A stretch of 64,000 nucleotides of DNA from JAHELQ01 sp964491915. Lineage in GTDB: Bacteria; Acidobacteriota; Aminicenantia; UBA2199. The stretch lies in the NCBI GenBank assembly GCA_964491915.1, contig CAZBHS010000022.1, positions 21,393 through 85,392 on the forward strand, read 5' to 3'. Of this stretch, positions 8,719 to 17,527 are shown one piece after another (within the stretch, counting starts at the first letter, position 1; each line of letters opens with the position of its first letter). Below the pieces are notes generated by a model, which was not told where the DNA came from, made no database searches, and saw only the letters and a list, made by a program, of their open reading frames with translations. The position numbers and the translations under genes were made by a program.

Positions 8719-9582
8719 ATGGCTAAACACAGTTTTAATTTTTTCGATTATGTCAAAGCGGCGTTCAATCGCAAAATCAAACTCCCCGTCCTCGGTTATT
8801 TCGCCCTCAATAAAATGTTTATCGGGTTGAGCGTGGTCCTGGGATTGAAAAATCCCGGTTTCTGGTTTCTGGGATTCGCCATCGAAAGCATCTACCTCTG
8901 GGTTGTGGCCGGCAATCCCAATTTCCAGAAAATCATCCAGGGAGAAAACCTGGAAAAAAACAAAGAGCAGTGGTCCACCAGGCAAGCCCGCCTGGTTCGC
9001 AGTCTCGATCGCGCCTCGCAAAACCGGTACCGCGGTTTGCTGGAAAACTGCGCCTCAATTTCCAGAAACACGCGCGACAACGACATCCTCTCAAGTGTCG
9101 GCCAGATCGGCAATGTCAGCCTCAACCAATTGATAATGATGTTTCTCAAACTCCTCAATTCCCGCATCAATATCAAGCGCACCATCGAAGAATCCCCGCT
9201 CCAGCACATCGAAAAAGAAATCGCGGATATCGAAACCCGTCTGGCAAGGGAAGAGGCGAATTCCGCGATTCACCGCTCGCTCCAGGGGACCCTCGACATC
9301 CAACAACGCCGCCGCGAGAATCTCATCAAAGCGGAAGAGAACCTGAAAGTCATGGAGTCGGAACTGGAGCGGATCGAGAAACAGGTCTATCTACTCAAAG
9401 AGGAAACCTCGGTCCAAAACGACCCCGAACTCCTGTCGATGCGCCTGGACGGCGTGATGGAATCGCTCCACGGCACCAGCCAGTGGATGTCGGAACACAA
9501 CGAATTATTCGGCATGCTGGAGGATGAATCTGTGCGCACAGATTTCGCGCCCCCCACCATCCCGGGAAAAATGAAGGAATAA
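8719..9582 (+). CDS. Membrane-hairpin coiled-coil protein of unknown function
   Basis: A 287-residue protein I do not recognise. It opens with a short amphipathic segment, then two hydrophobic stretches separated by a tight turn (about residues 26-43 and 46-64), followed by a long charged helical region (about 75-265) with strong coiled-coil character, including an E/R/K-rich section near 165-230. It starts one base after the ATPase stop and ends 3 bases before the AAA gene, so it is embedded in the operon. A membrane-anchored coiled coil between a PspA-containing transporter module and an AAA ATPase could be an adaptor or scaffold; this is inference. Confidence 0.75.
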   Translation: MAKHSFNFFDYVKAAFNRKIKLPVLGYFALNKMFIGLSVVLGLKNPGFWFLGFAIESIYLWVVAGNPNFQKIIQGENLEKNKEQWSTRQARLVRSLDRASQNRYRGLLENCASISRNTRDNDILSSVGQIGNVSLNQLIMMFLKLLNSRINIKRTIEESPLQHIEKEIADIETRLAREEANSAIHRSLQGTLDIQQRRRENLIKAEENLKVMESELERIEKQVYLLKEETSVQNDPELLSMRLDGVMESLHGTSQWMSEHNELFGMLEDESVRTDFAPPTIPGKMKE

Positions 9583-9585
9583 ATC

Positions 9586-11379
9586 ATGAATCAAGCGCGC
9601 CTCCCCGGTTGGGCCCAAACCATGCGGGAAATTTTCCGGGCCGAGACCATCAATCAATTTTTGCTCACCGGCAACCTGAACGACTTTGTCGTCTATACAG
9701 ACGATACAGGCGAAAAGTATTACTCTTTGAAGCGCTACCTGGCGGACGTATTGTTCCAGCCCTTCGACGTGGTGATCTTCTATGACCGGGGCAAGGGCAT
9801 ACGGCTGGCCAAAGGGGCGGAGTTTTTTTTCAAATACATGAAGATCTTCGATAAATTCCATAAAACCCGCTTCGCTTCGGATGCCGGCGCCGCGCTGGAC
9901 ATGGGCCGGAGCCTGGCCTCGCCGGGACTACTGCCAAAGTCCGCCGAACAAGCTCTGGAAATCATCGACCGCTACATCCACGCCCTGGCCAACATCGGCA
10001 CATCCACAAGCGACGCCGGCATCGGCAAATCTTGCGCCGTGGTGATCGATTACGCCAACTTTGTGGCCCCCAAAGGCGAATCATTGTACATGAGCGGCGC
10101 CACCAGTTCCAACCTGATCAAAATCCTGAACTGGGCCCAGGACCCGGAAATCAGCGGATCCAACATCGCCACCATCCTGTTATCCCAAAACCTGACGGAC
10201 TTGCACGACCTATTGGTGGACAACCCCCATAGCGCGAAAATCCACATCGAGCTGCCGGACTCCGAAGGCATCCTGAATTATCTCCGTCATCTGGCCAAAG
10301 ACGAAAAAAACTTCGACAAATATTGCCCCATCGACCTCGCCCTCCTGGCGGAAAAACTCACCGGCCTCAGTAAATTTAACATCAAAAGCATTATTCTACG
10401 GGCCCTTCGTAACGGCGAAACCATCACCATGGAATACCTGACCCGCTTGCGCCGGGAAATCATCGAAAAAGAGGCGTTCGGCAAATTGGACTTCATCGAA
10501 TCGGACCGCACCCTCGACGATGTGGCCGGCCATACGGAGGCCAAAAAATGGCTGCGGGAAGACATCCAACTGATCAAAAAAAATGTGGTCAACGCGTTGC
10601 CCATGGGCTATCTGATCGCCGGCCGCATCGGCACAGGCAAAACATTTTTGGTGGAATGCTTCGCCGGCGAGTGCAAGATCCCGTTTGTACGCCTCAAAAA
10701 CTTCAGGGAAAAATGGGTGGGGGCCACAGAAGGCAATCTCGAAAAAATCTTCAACATCCTCCACGCCCTCGGCCAGGTGGTGGTGTTCGTTGACGAAGCG
10801 GACCAGGCCACCGGTAAACGGGGCGGCGGCGACGGCGATTCAGGGCTGTCAGGCAGGATTTACGGCATGCTGGCCAAAGAGATGTCCAACACCGACAACC
10901 GCGGCAAAATCTTCTGGATGTTCGCCACCTCCAGGCCCGACATGTTGGAGGTGGATCTCAAGCGGCAGGGCAGACTCGATGTCCACATCCCCTTGTTCCC
11001 GCCGGTGAACGAAGAGGAGATCAAAGACCTGTTCCTGGCCATGGCCCGCAAATTGAAGATAAAAATTTCAGCCGAAGAGCTACCGCCATTGACGTTCGAC
11101 CAACCGGTGAGCGGTAACGAGATGGAGGGCCTCCTAATAAGAGCCATACGGGAATACGAATTGCAGGATGCGGACACTAAAAAAAACCTCCCCCAACTCA
11201 TCGCCGAAGTCCTGGAAGAATTCCGCCCCAGCGCCCACACCGGCCGCCTGGAATTTATGGATCTCCTGGCGGTGAAAGAGTGCACCGACGATCGCTTCCT
11301 ACCGCCGCGTTTCCGGGACCTGGATCTGCTGGAAGTGGAGAGGCGCATCTCCGAATTATCCCTCAGGGCTGGCATCTAA
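9586..11379 (+). CDS. Two-domain AAA ATPase with degenerate first domain
   Basis: A 597-residue cytoplasmic ATPase. The second domain is a complete classical AAA module: Walker A GRIGTGKT (346-353), Walker B VVVFVDEAD (D403, E404), and an FtsH/Cdc48-like sensor-1/arginine-finger region, FATSRPDMLEVDLKRQGRLD (about 446-465). The first ~280 residues look like an AAA-like fold without a P-loop: a Walker-B-like CAVVIDYANF (about 149) and a sensor-like ATILLSQNLTDL are present but no GxxxxGK[ST]. This mirrors unfoldases with one dead ring. Last gene of the pspA operon. A remodeller of PspA or of the transporter is plausible. Confidence 0.82.
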   Translation: MNQARLPGWAQTMREIFRAETINQFLLTGNLNDFVVYTDDTGEKYYSLKRYLADVLFQPFDVVIFYDRGKGIRLAKGAEFFFKYMKIFDKFHKTRFASDAGAALDMGRSLASPGLLPKSAEQALEIIDRYIHALANIGTSTSDAGIGKSCAVVIDYANFVAPKGESLYMSGATSSNLIKILNWAQDPEISGSNIATILLSQNLTDLHDLLVDNPHSAKIHIELPDSEGILNYLRHLAKDEKNFDKYCPIDLALLAEKLTGLSKFNIKSIILRALRNGETITMEYLTRLRREIIEKEAFGKLDFIESDRTLDDVAGHTEAKKWLREDIQLIKKNVVNALPMGYLIAGRIGTGKTFLVECFAGECKIPFVRLKNFREKWVGATEGNLEKIFNILHALGQVVVFVDEADQATGKRGGGDGDSGLSGRIYGMLAKEMSNTDNRGKIFWMFATSRPDMLEVDLKRQGRLDVHIPLFPPVNEEEIKDLFLAMARKLKIKISAEELPPLTFDQPVSGNEMEGLLIRAIREYELQDADTKKNLPQLIAEVLEEFRPSAHTGRLEFMDLLAVKECTDDRFLPPRFRDLDLLEVERRISELSLRAGI

Positions 11380-11430
11380 AGCCAGCCTCATGTATAATTG
11401 ATGATTAACCGCTAGAAAAACAGGACTACC

Positions 11431-12174
11431 ATGTTAATAATTAAGGATCTGAGAAAAAACTACAATGGCCGCGAGGCCTTGAAAGGGGTCAACTTCCAAT
11501 TGGAAAAAGGCGAAGTCTACGGACTGCTGGGTCCCAACGGCGCCGGAAAAACAACGACATTAAAGATATTGGCGGGATTGATTTCCCACCAAAGCGGCGA
11601 TATCATCGTGGACGGACTCCCGTACAACCGCAACTCCAGCGAGGTGAAGCGGGCCATCGCCTATGTGCCCGACCATCCGTTCGTCTATCCCAAGCTCACC
11701 GGCGAGGAGCACCTCCACTTCTATTGCGACCTCTACAAGGTGCCGCGGGATCGCCGCGACGAACGGTTCACCTTTTTCTTCAAGCATCTGGAGTACGAGA
11801 TGTACCGCCATGAATTGGTGGAAACCTATTCCGCCGGCACCCGGCAGAAGCTGTTGATATCCCAGGCTCTGTTGGTTGAGCCGAAGATATTGCTGCTGGA
11901 CGAACCCATGGTCTCCATCGATCCGCTGGTGGGGCGGAAATTCAAGAACCTGCTGAAGGAGGTGGCCCAAAAAGGGACTATCATCCTGTTCGCCACCCAC
12001 ATCTTATCGTTGGCCCAAGAGGTGAGCAACCGCATCGGCATCATCATCAACGGCCGAATCGTGACCGAAGGCAGCGCCGAGGCCCTCGAGGCCATGTCCG
12101 GTTACAAAGACCTCGAAGAATTCTATTTCAAGACAGTGATGGAACATGAAGCACTTACTGAGAATCAGACTTGA
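11431..12174 (+). CDS. ABC transporter ATP-binding protein (ABC-2 exporter type)
   Basis: A 247-residue ATPase with Walker A GPNGAGKTT (about 34-42), a degenerate signature YSAGTRQKLL (about 133-142) instead of LSGGQ, and Walker B ILLLDEPMVSIDP. The modified signature is common in exporters of the NatA/EcsA type. It overlaps the following membrane protein gene by 29 bases, so the pair forms one transporter. A CAGGA ribosome-binding sequence precedes the ATG. Substrate unknown. Confidence 0.88.
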   Translation: MLIIKDLRKNYNGREALKGVNFQLEKGEVYGLLGPNGAGKTTTLKILAGLISHQSGDIIVDGLPYNRNSSEVKRAIAYVPDHPFVYPKLTGEEHLHFYCDLYKVPRDRRDERFTFFFKHLEYEMYRHELVETYSAGTRQKLLISQALLVEPKILLLDEPMVSIDPLVGRKFKNLLKEVAQKGTIILFATHILSLAQEVSNRIGIIINGRIVTEGSAEALEAMSGYKDLEEFYFKTVMEHEALTENQT

Positions 12175-13792
12175 GAGTATCAAGAACTCCATCAAGGGCT
12201 CGGATAAAAAGAAATACTTTCTATTCTTGATCCTGGGCATCGGCATACTGGCGGCCCTGGGCTTTTTCTTCTCCCGGGTGTTCGGCTACCTGTACCATCA
12301 ACAAGAATTCCCCATGGCCTTCAAATTGTTCCTCAGCGAGAAGATTTTGATGATGGTCTTTTTGACCATGTACTCCATGCTGATCATGTCGGCCTTGATC
12401 TCCACCCTGAATATATTTTTCCTATCCCGCGACCTACAACTCCTTCTGGCGTCCCCCATGAAGTTGGGCCGCGTCTTCACCTGGAAGAGCCTCGAGGTTA
12501 CACTAAACAGCGCCTCTATGGTGATATTTTTCTCCATGCCGGCCTTGTACGCGTATCACTACTATTTCGCCCCTCATTGGACCGCTATCCTGGCCTCCAC
12601 CCTGGTGTTCCTGCTCTATGTGGCCACCGGCGTCGCCATCGGCATCATGTTGGGAGTCACCATCCCCACCTTCTTCTCCGCCCGCCGGCTGCAACCGGTG
12701 CTGTCGCTGGTATCCATCGCCCTCATCTCCTTCATCGTCATCTTCTTGCGCCTGCTGCGCCCCGAGCAACTCATCAATCCCGATTCCATCGATAATCTAT
12801 TCCAATACATGGGAGGCATGAATTTCGACTACATGGCCTACTTCCCCTTCTACTGGATCGCCCGCGGCCTCACCCATATCGCCAAAGGGGAAATTCAGCA
12901 ATATTGGACTGTGGCCGGTTTATTCGCCATTACATTCATCGTATTGGCCGGCGCATTGGCGATTCTGCAGAAAAAACTCTATTTCACCCTTTTGGATAAA
13001 TTGGGCGAAGGTTCCCGCGGCGGTTTCCGTTCCAAATGGAAGAGCAAGCCTGTCCCCTCCGCCTATAGGGCCATGTGGCAGAAAGAGATAAAAACCTTCA
13101 GCCGTTCCCCCAGCCAATGGTCGCAATTGCTCATCATCGGCGCCATGGTGGTGGTGTTCATCCTGAATCTTAAATCCATCCCCCTTCCGCACCCCTCCAT
13201 CAAAACCTTTATCGCCTTTCTGAACCTGGGGATGGCGGCGTTTATCGTGGTGGGCCTGGGATCGAGGTTTGTATTCACCGCCATTCCCATGGAGGGACCG
13301 GGGATTTCCCACCTCATGGCCTCCCCCTACGACAAGAGGAAATTCTTCCGCTTCAAATTGATGTTCTATCTGGTCCCCCAATACATCATCGGCTTCATCC
13401 TGTTCTTCACCGGAGACATCGCGCTGCAACTGGACCCATTCATGCGGGTGACGGGCATTTTGTTTTTACTCCCCACCGTGCTTTTCCTGACGGTGTTCGC
13501 CCTCTACTTCGGCCTCTCCATCAAAGAATCCGTCCCTCTATCGCCCCAACACCTATTGGTCACCAAGCAAGGGATCTCCTACATGCTCTGGAGCTTCGCC
13601 TACATCATCGGCAGTATGTTCTATTTTGTCCGGCCGCTATTCATCTTCTACTATAGTACGTTCCGGCATCGCGATGTGCCGTTCGTCGAGATTGGCCTCT
13701 GGTTCGCCGGCTTTTTCCTGCTCAACATCATCGCCATCGTGTTCTACTACCGCCGCGGCCGGAAACTCTGGCTCGAACGGGAATTCCTCTAG
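12146..13792 (+). CDS. ABC-2-type exporter permease, large membrane subunit
   Basis: A 548-residue integral membrane protein with roughly a dozen hydrophobic segments and a central soluble stretch (about residues 290-320). The layout (N-terminal helix pair, SRDLQLLLASPM loop, then repeated membrane blocks) matches the putative ABC exporter permeases encoded next to EcsA-like ATPases in many phyla. It begins inside the ATPase gene (29-base overlap) with no separate promoter. It converges on the DUF1684 gene with 4 bases of overlap at the stop codons. Substrate unknown. Confidence 0.8.
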   Translation: MKHLLRIRLESIKNSIKGSDKKKYFLFLILGIGILAALGFFFSRVFGYLYHQQEFPMAFKLFLSEKILMMVFLTMYSMLIMSALISTLNIFFLSRDLQLLLASPMKLGRVFTWKSLEVTLNSASMVIFFSMPALYAYHYYFAPHWTAILASTLVFLLYVATGVAIGIMLGVTIPTFFSARRLQPVLSLVSIALISFIVIFLRLLRPEQLINPDSIDNLFQYMGGMNFDYMAYFPFYWIARGLTHIAKGEIQQYWTVAGLFAITFIVLAGALAILQKKLYFTLLDKLGEGSRGGFRSKWKSKPVPSAYRAMWQKEIKTFSRSPSQWSQLLIIGAMVVVFILNLKSIPLPHPSIKTFIAFLNLGMAAFIVVGLGSRFVFTAIPMEGPGISHLMASPYDKRKFFRFKLMFYLVPQYIIGFILFFTGDIALQLDPFMRVTGILFLLPTVLFLTVFALYFGLSIKESVPLSPQHLLVTKQGISYMLWSFAYIIGSMFYFVRPLFIFYYSTFRHRDVPFVEIGLWFAGFFLLNIIAIVFYYRRGRKLWLEREFL

Positions 13793-14727
13793 TGCCCCAG
13801 GCCTTCGACCATTTTTTCCCCCGCCCGCACCGGGAACGGAAGGATGTTCTCCTGCGGCGGCATGGGGCAGGTGGCGTATGGCGAAAACATGCAGGGCGGA
13901 TTGGTGGCCTTGTTGAAGTCAATAATGGCCCGACCGTCGCCGTCCGGTTTTTTCACCGTCAAAAAACGACCGCCGCCATAAGTCTCCACAGTATTGGACT
14001 CATCCCCGAACACAATGAACAAATCGCCGGAGCCGCCGATAGGATGCAATGTGAATTCTTTCCCCTTCACCGTGAACACCAATTCGCCGGGCGAAGGCTG
14101 ATCGTCGATGGTACCCAACACAGTGGGGGTCTTGATGGAGCGAGGGGAGTCATATTTCTTGAAGCTAGCCTCGACGCGCCATTTTTTATCAATAGGGAAC
14201 GAATCGATATGGGTCAACTGCGCGATACGAGGACTTTTGGCATCCCGCACCCGGACCCCCATTTTGTCGCCCCGCTCGATGATGAACCAGCTCAAGGAAC
14301 CATGGGATAGGACAGTTGGCTTCCCTTTTGCATCCGTTTGAAGAAGTAATTCACCGACCGCCGCTTCTTCACTGGAAGATACAGCTACGCCTCCAGTCGC
14401 TTTGAACGTGACTTCGCCCTCTTTGTACACGAAGGCGCCGATAAGAGGCGGCACATCTTTTATCTCCAACACGAAATCGGCTTCGTCGGAATTACCAAAG
14501 GTATTATCCCCCTCTTCCAACCAGAACAAACCCACCAAACTCAGCCAGCCGTCTTTGGCTTTTAGCCGCGCCAGCCGTTGCTCGTGAAATGTTTGGATCT
14601 CTTTCTCATAGGCGTCGCCATCTGGAGATTTGGATGAATTCTTACATCCGCCCGCCAGAATGGCGACCAACCCTACGGCAAGTACCAGGGCCAACAACCG
14701 CGTCAACATAGTGATTCTTTTTTTCAT
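13789..14727 (-). CDS. DUF1684 lipoprotein
   Basis: A 312-residue predicted lipoprotein. The start at 14727 gives a typical signal (MKKRITMLTRLLALVLAVGL) with lipobox LAGGC near residue 28 and a GAGGA ribosome binding site; an upstream in-frame ATG lacks these. The body matches DUF1684: HEQRLARLKAKDGWLSLVGLFWLEEG, SWFIIERGDKMGVRVRD, VLGTIDDQPSPGELVF and the C-terminal DFNKATNPPCMFSPYATCP, a conserved region with two Cys. Family function is unknown. Monocistronic. Confidence 0.85.
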   Translation of the reverse strand: MKKRITMLTRLLALVLAVGLVAILAGGCKNSSKSPDGDAYEKEIQTFHEQRLARLKAKDGWLSLVGLFWLEEGDNTFGNSDEADFVLEIKDVPPLIGAFVYKEGEVTFKATGGVAVSSSEEAAVGELLLQTDAKGKPTVLSHGSLSWFIIERGDKMGVRVRDAKSPRIAQLTHIDSFPIDKKWRVEASFKKYDSPRSIKTPTVLGTIDDQPSPGELVFTVKGKEFTLHPIGGSGDLFIVFGDESNTVETYGGGRFLTVKKPDGDGRAIIDFNKATNPPCMFSPYATCPMPPQENILPFPVRAGEKMVEGLGH

Positions 14728-14822
14728 ATTTTCCTCAACTACAAAAATATACTCACAAGAATCAATAGTACCCCAAATTGGGTACAAATATCAACCCGGC
14801 GTTACCCCTTACGTGGCGCCCC

Positions 14823-14996
14823 TTAGCAAGGCATATCGGGCCACTGGGTTTCGAAGCAATAAGTATAAATGGGAATCGTGACGCAAGGACTACCCGTCAG
14901 TCCGCCTTTGGCGTCATCTTTCTGATCTTCGGACAATGTGGTGACAAAACTTTCCACCCGCACATTCTCCAGATTGAGTTTTTTCTTTTTCAGCAT
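14823..14996 (-). CDS. Lanthipeptide-type (class I, pinensin-like leader) RiPP precursor, orphan
   Basis: A 57-residue precursor-like peptide. The leader has KLNLENVRVESFVTTL (residues 6-21), which fits the [K]LxLxxxxVxSFVTxL leader of a widespread class I lanthipeptide family in Bacteroidota and related lineages, and ends in a double glycine (G31-G32). The 25-residue core holds three Cys (38, 47, 57) and five Thr/Ser (34, 36, 40, 45, 50), enough for up to three thioether rings. A strong GGAGGAAA ribosome binding site precedes the ATG. No LanB, LanC, peptidase or transporter gene lies nearby, so modification would have to come from elsewhere. Family assignment is from the leader pattern only. 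Confidence 0.7.
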   Translation of the reverse strand: MLKKKKLNLENVRVESFVTTLSEDQKDDAKGGLTGSPCVTIPIYTYCFETQWPDMPC

Positions 14997-15129
14997 TTGA
15001 TTTCCTCCATTATAGTTTCTCTCAAAAATATAGTAGCAAATCAAAACTTTTTTTTCAAGAAGCCTACAATTGCCGACACGACCCAGGAGCCGGCCATTTG
15101 ATTTTTTATCAAAATTTTTTTATTTGCCA

Positions 15130-15158
15130 TTGACAGCAGTCCCCAATCATTGAATAAT
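15130..15158 (+). promoter_or_regulatory. Promoter of the HAL2-like nucleotidase gene
   Basis: TTGACA (15130-15135), 17-base spacer, AATAAT (15153-15158), about 55 bases upstream of the start codon. Confidence 0.55.
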
Positions 15159-15213
15159 ATAAATTAATCCAGGTGTTTCCTGATAGTGAAAGACCAAAAT
15201 CAAAGAGGTAAAT

Positions 15214-16194
15214 ATGTACGAAACTGAATTAAAAATAGGCATCCACGCCGTTAAAACCGCCATGCGGATGACAAAGTTGATCCAAAAAGATCTATCCTCA
15301 GACGACGCCATCACCAAAGCGGACAAAAGCCCGGTGACCATCGCCGACTTCCTGTCGCAAGCCATCGTCTGCCACTTCCTGAACGAAACATTCCCCACCA
15401 CCTCCATTGTGGCCGAAGAGGACTCCGCCGCCTTAAAAGAGGAAAAAAACAAAGCGGTATTGGAAAAAATCCACTATTATATAAATCAAGACAAAGAGAT
15501 CGCCGGCTTTCTCAATACAGAAAACCTATTCGATAAAATCGACCTTGGCGGCAAAGAGCCGGACGGAACATTCTGGACCCTCGACCCCATCGACGGCACC
15601 AAAGGTTTCCTCAGAGGCGAGCAATTCGCCATCGCCCTCGGCCTGATTCAGGACGGCCGGGTCAAAGCCGGAATTCTCGGTTGCCCCAATCTCGAGTTGC
15701 AAGAAAACCGCACCGGATGTTTGGTGTACGCCATCGCGGGCGAAGGTTCCTTCATGCTGGACAGCGACACCGGCCAGCCGGAAAAGATCGCCATCTCTTC
15801 CATCGAAGACCCGCAAAACATGCGTTTCGTCGAGAGCTATGTCTCGGCCCATAGTAACATGGACATGCAACTCCAGATCGCCAAGACCCTCGACATCGGC
15901 CAGGACCCCGTGCAAATGGACAGCCAGGTGAAATACAGCATGGTCTCCGGCGGCAAAGCCGAGATCTACCTGCGCATCCCGCACCCCAAAACCCCAAACT
16001 ACAAAGAGAAAATCTGGGACCACGCCGCCGGCAGTTTGATCGTTGAAGAGGCGGGGGGAGTCGTATCGGATATTTTCGGTAAAAGACTCGATTTCAGCGC
16101 CGGAAAGACACTGGCCAACAATTCGGGGATTCTGGCCTCAGTGCCCTGCATTCATGAGAAGATTATCGCCACTATCGGCGCTTCGAGACATTAA
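15214..16194 (+). CDS. 3'(2'),5'-bisphosphate nucleotidase, HAL2/SAL1-like
   Basis: A 326-residue member of the Li-sensitive, Mg-dependent phosphatase superfamily. Metal-binding motifs are visible: EED (AEEDSAAL, about 67-73), DPIDGTKGF (about 127-135) and WDHAAG (about 269-274). The blocks KSPVTIADFLSQAIV, LDPIDGTKGFLRGEQFAIALGL, VESYVSAHSNMD and DSQVKYSMVSGGKAEIYLRIPH follow the eukaryotic HAL2/SAL1 subtype rather than E. coli CysQ. It would hydrolyse PAP to AMP in sulfur assimilation and sulfotransferase recycling. A GAGG precedes the ATG. It converges on pyrE. Confidence 0.88.
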   Translation: MYETELKIGIHAVKTAMRMTKLIQKDLSSDDAITKADKSPVTIADFLSQAIVCHFLNETFPTTSIVAEEDSAALKEEKNKAVLEKIHYYINQDKEIAGFLNTENLFDKIDLGGKEPDGTFWTLDPIDGTKGFLRGEQFAIALGLIQDGRVKAGILGCPNLELQENRTGCLVYAIAGEGSFMLDSDTGQPEKIAISSIEDPQNMRFVESYVSAHSNMDMQLQIAKTLDIGQDPVQMDSQVKYSMVSGGKAEIYLRIPHPKTPNYKEKIWDHAAGSLIVEEAGGVVSDIFGKRLDFSAGKTLANNSGILASVPCIHEKIIATIGASRH

Positions 16195-16209
16195 TCTATA
16201 AACAATCGA

Positions 16210-16743
16210 TTACAGCAAATCCTCTTTGGTGAAAATGGAGAGGAATTTATAACCGGCCCCTTCGATAATTTCGCGGCCGCCTTCATTGCGGTCGATCACC
16301 GACATAATCACTTCCACTTTTCCACCCAGAGCTTCTACCTGCTTCGCCCCTTTGAGGATAGAACCGCCGGAGGTCACCACATCGTCGAATATCGCCACAA
16401 CGGCGTTTTCGGGAAAGTTACCTTCGATGGCCTTACGGGTGCCGTGGGTTTTTTCCTCTTTGCGGATAATAAACGCCGGAACCGGCCGGCCCGCCTGATA
16501 GCTCAACACCGCGATGGAGGAGACAATCGGGTCGGCGCCGATGGAATAACCGCCCACCGCGTCAACCGTGTAGTCTTTCAACATCTCCAGAAATATTTTC
16601 CCACACAAATAAGCGCCGGCGGGATCGAGCGTCGTAATCCTGGCGTCCACATAAAAGTTGCTGGTCTTACCGGACGACAGGGTAAACTCCTTTCCGGTAA
16701 TCACACTTTTTTCCAATAATATTTTTTTTAACTGCTCTCTCAT
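16210..16743 (-). CDS. pyrE: Orotate phosphoribosyltransferase
   Basis: A 177-residue enzyme of pyrimidine synthesis that transfers ribose-5-phosphate from PRPP to orotate to give OMP. The PRPP-binding motif is VVAIFDDVVTSGGSIL (about residues 115-130), and FTLSSGKTSNFYVDAR with IIRKEEKTHGT are typical PyrE segments. Length is typical of the short bacterial/archaeal form. Its ATG overlaps the TGA of the upstream GAF gene (ATGA), so the two are co-translated. Confidence 0.93.
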   Translation of the reverse strand: MREQLKKILLEKSVITGKEFTLSSGKTSNFYVDARITTLDPAGAYLCGKIFLEMLKDYTVDAVGGYSIGADPIVSSIAVLSYQAGRPVPAFIIRKEEKTHGTRKAIEGNFPENAVVAIFDDVVTSGGSILKGAKQVEALGGKVEVIMSVIDRNEGGREIIEGAGYKFLSIFTKEDLL

Positions 16744-17297
16744 ACCAATTTTCCTCTAAAATTTACCGGCATCACCCGCTTCACAAACGGCGCCAACTGA
16801 ATCATCGTCATCTTCAAAAACTCGAGATCTTCGGTGGTAAAATCCCGGCCCGCTTCTCCCATGGAGGATGCCCGGCGGGATAGCTCGATGACGCCGATGT
16901 TGTCGTCGATCAATGTGATCAATGTTCCCATCATTTTCCAGATCGGTTCGTTCTGACCGCCGGGAACCGGGATCAATTCGAATATCGACAAGTGCTTCTG
17001 CTGGGAAAAGTTATTATCGATATACGAACGGCGGGTTCTGAAAATCTGGGACACAATCGCCTCGCTGGAACTCACGGGAATCATCCCCGAATTCACCAGA
17101 TGTTCGGGATGCGCAAACGAAAGAATAGTCTTCTCGTCATTACATAAAAAGATTGCCACTTCGATCGGCTTCAATTGAAATACTTCGCAATAAAAATTGG
17201 CAACTTCCTTTATCACGTCAAAAAAGACGCTCTCAGGCTCACCTGCGCCGCTGGTCAAATCTCTCAGTTTTTCGACCACAATATTTACATCAGTCAT
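16740..17297 (-). CDS. GAF-domain protein
   Basis: A 185-residue soluble protein with a single GAF-like sensor fold: FFDVIKEVANFYCEVFQLKPIEVAIFLCNDEKTILSFA near the start and GTLITLIDDNIGVIELSRRA toward the end, followed by a helical tail (DFTTEDLEFLKMTMIQLAPFV). No output domain is present. The start at 17297 has GAGGTGTCATA upstream; the longer frame adds an unconvincing N-terminus. First gene of a two-gene unit with pyrE. Ligand and role unknown; many Acidobacteriota-like genomes have similar stand-alone GAF proteins. Confidence 0.75.
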   Translation of the reverse strand: MTDVNIVVEKLRDLTSGAGEPESVFFDVIKEVANFYCEVFQLKPIEVAIFLCNDEKTILSFAHPEHLVNSGMIPVSSSEAIVSQIFRTRRSYIDNNFSQQKHLSIFELIPVPGGQNEPIWKMMGTLITLIDDNIGVIELSRRASSMGEAGRDFTTEDLEFLKMTMIQLAPFVKRVMPVNFRGKLV

Positions 17298-17420
17298 TAT
17301 GACACCTCGTTTCCATTGGGATACGTCTACCATAAAATAGTAATATTTTTTCCAATAAATTACAAGCCCCAACCCCCAATAATCATCCAAAATCCCAATA
17401 ACCAAACAAAATTTCCCCCA

Positions 17421-17436
17421 AGGGGACAGGCACGGT
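17421..17436 (+). repeat. GGGGACAGGCACGG-type dispersed motif (first of nine)
   Basis: A short G-rich motif, AGGGGACAGGCACGGT here, recurs in intergenic DNA near 18339, 20015, 21565 and 23647 on this strand and, as its complement (CCTGTCCC core), near 20127, 26023, 26261 and 63672. Such motifs are known in other genomes as parts of REP-like elements mobilised by RAYT transposases; no transposase is present here. Confidence 0.6.
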
Positions 17437-17450
17437 CATTTACCCTGAAT

Positions 17451-17479
17451 TTGAATTAATTTAAATTTAGAGATATAAT
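17451..17479 (+). promoter_or_regulatory. Promoter of the TumE-like toxin-antitoxin pair
   Basis: TTGAAT (17451-17456), 17-base spacer, TATAAT (17474-17479), about 50 bases before the antitoxin start. Confidence 0.6.
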
Positions 17480-17527
17480 TAAGATGTAATTAAATTTCAC
17501 TCTGATAGGAAGATACAGGAGGGGAAA

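Noticed and set aside
14728..14787. Upstream start for the DUF1684 protein
   Set aside because: The extension masks a clear lipoprotein signal peptide that begins at 14727 with its own ribosome binding site.
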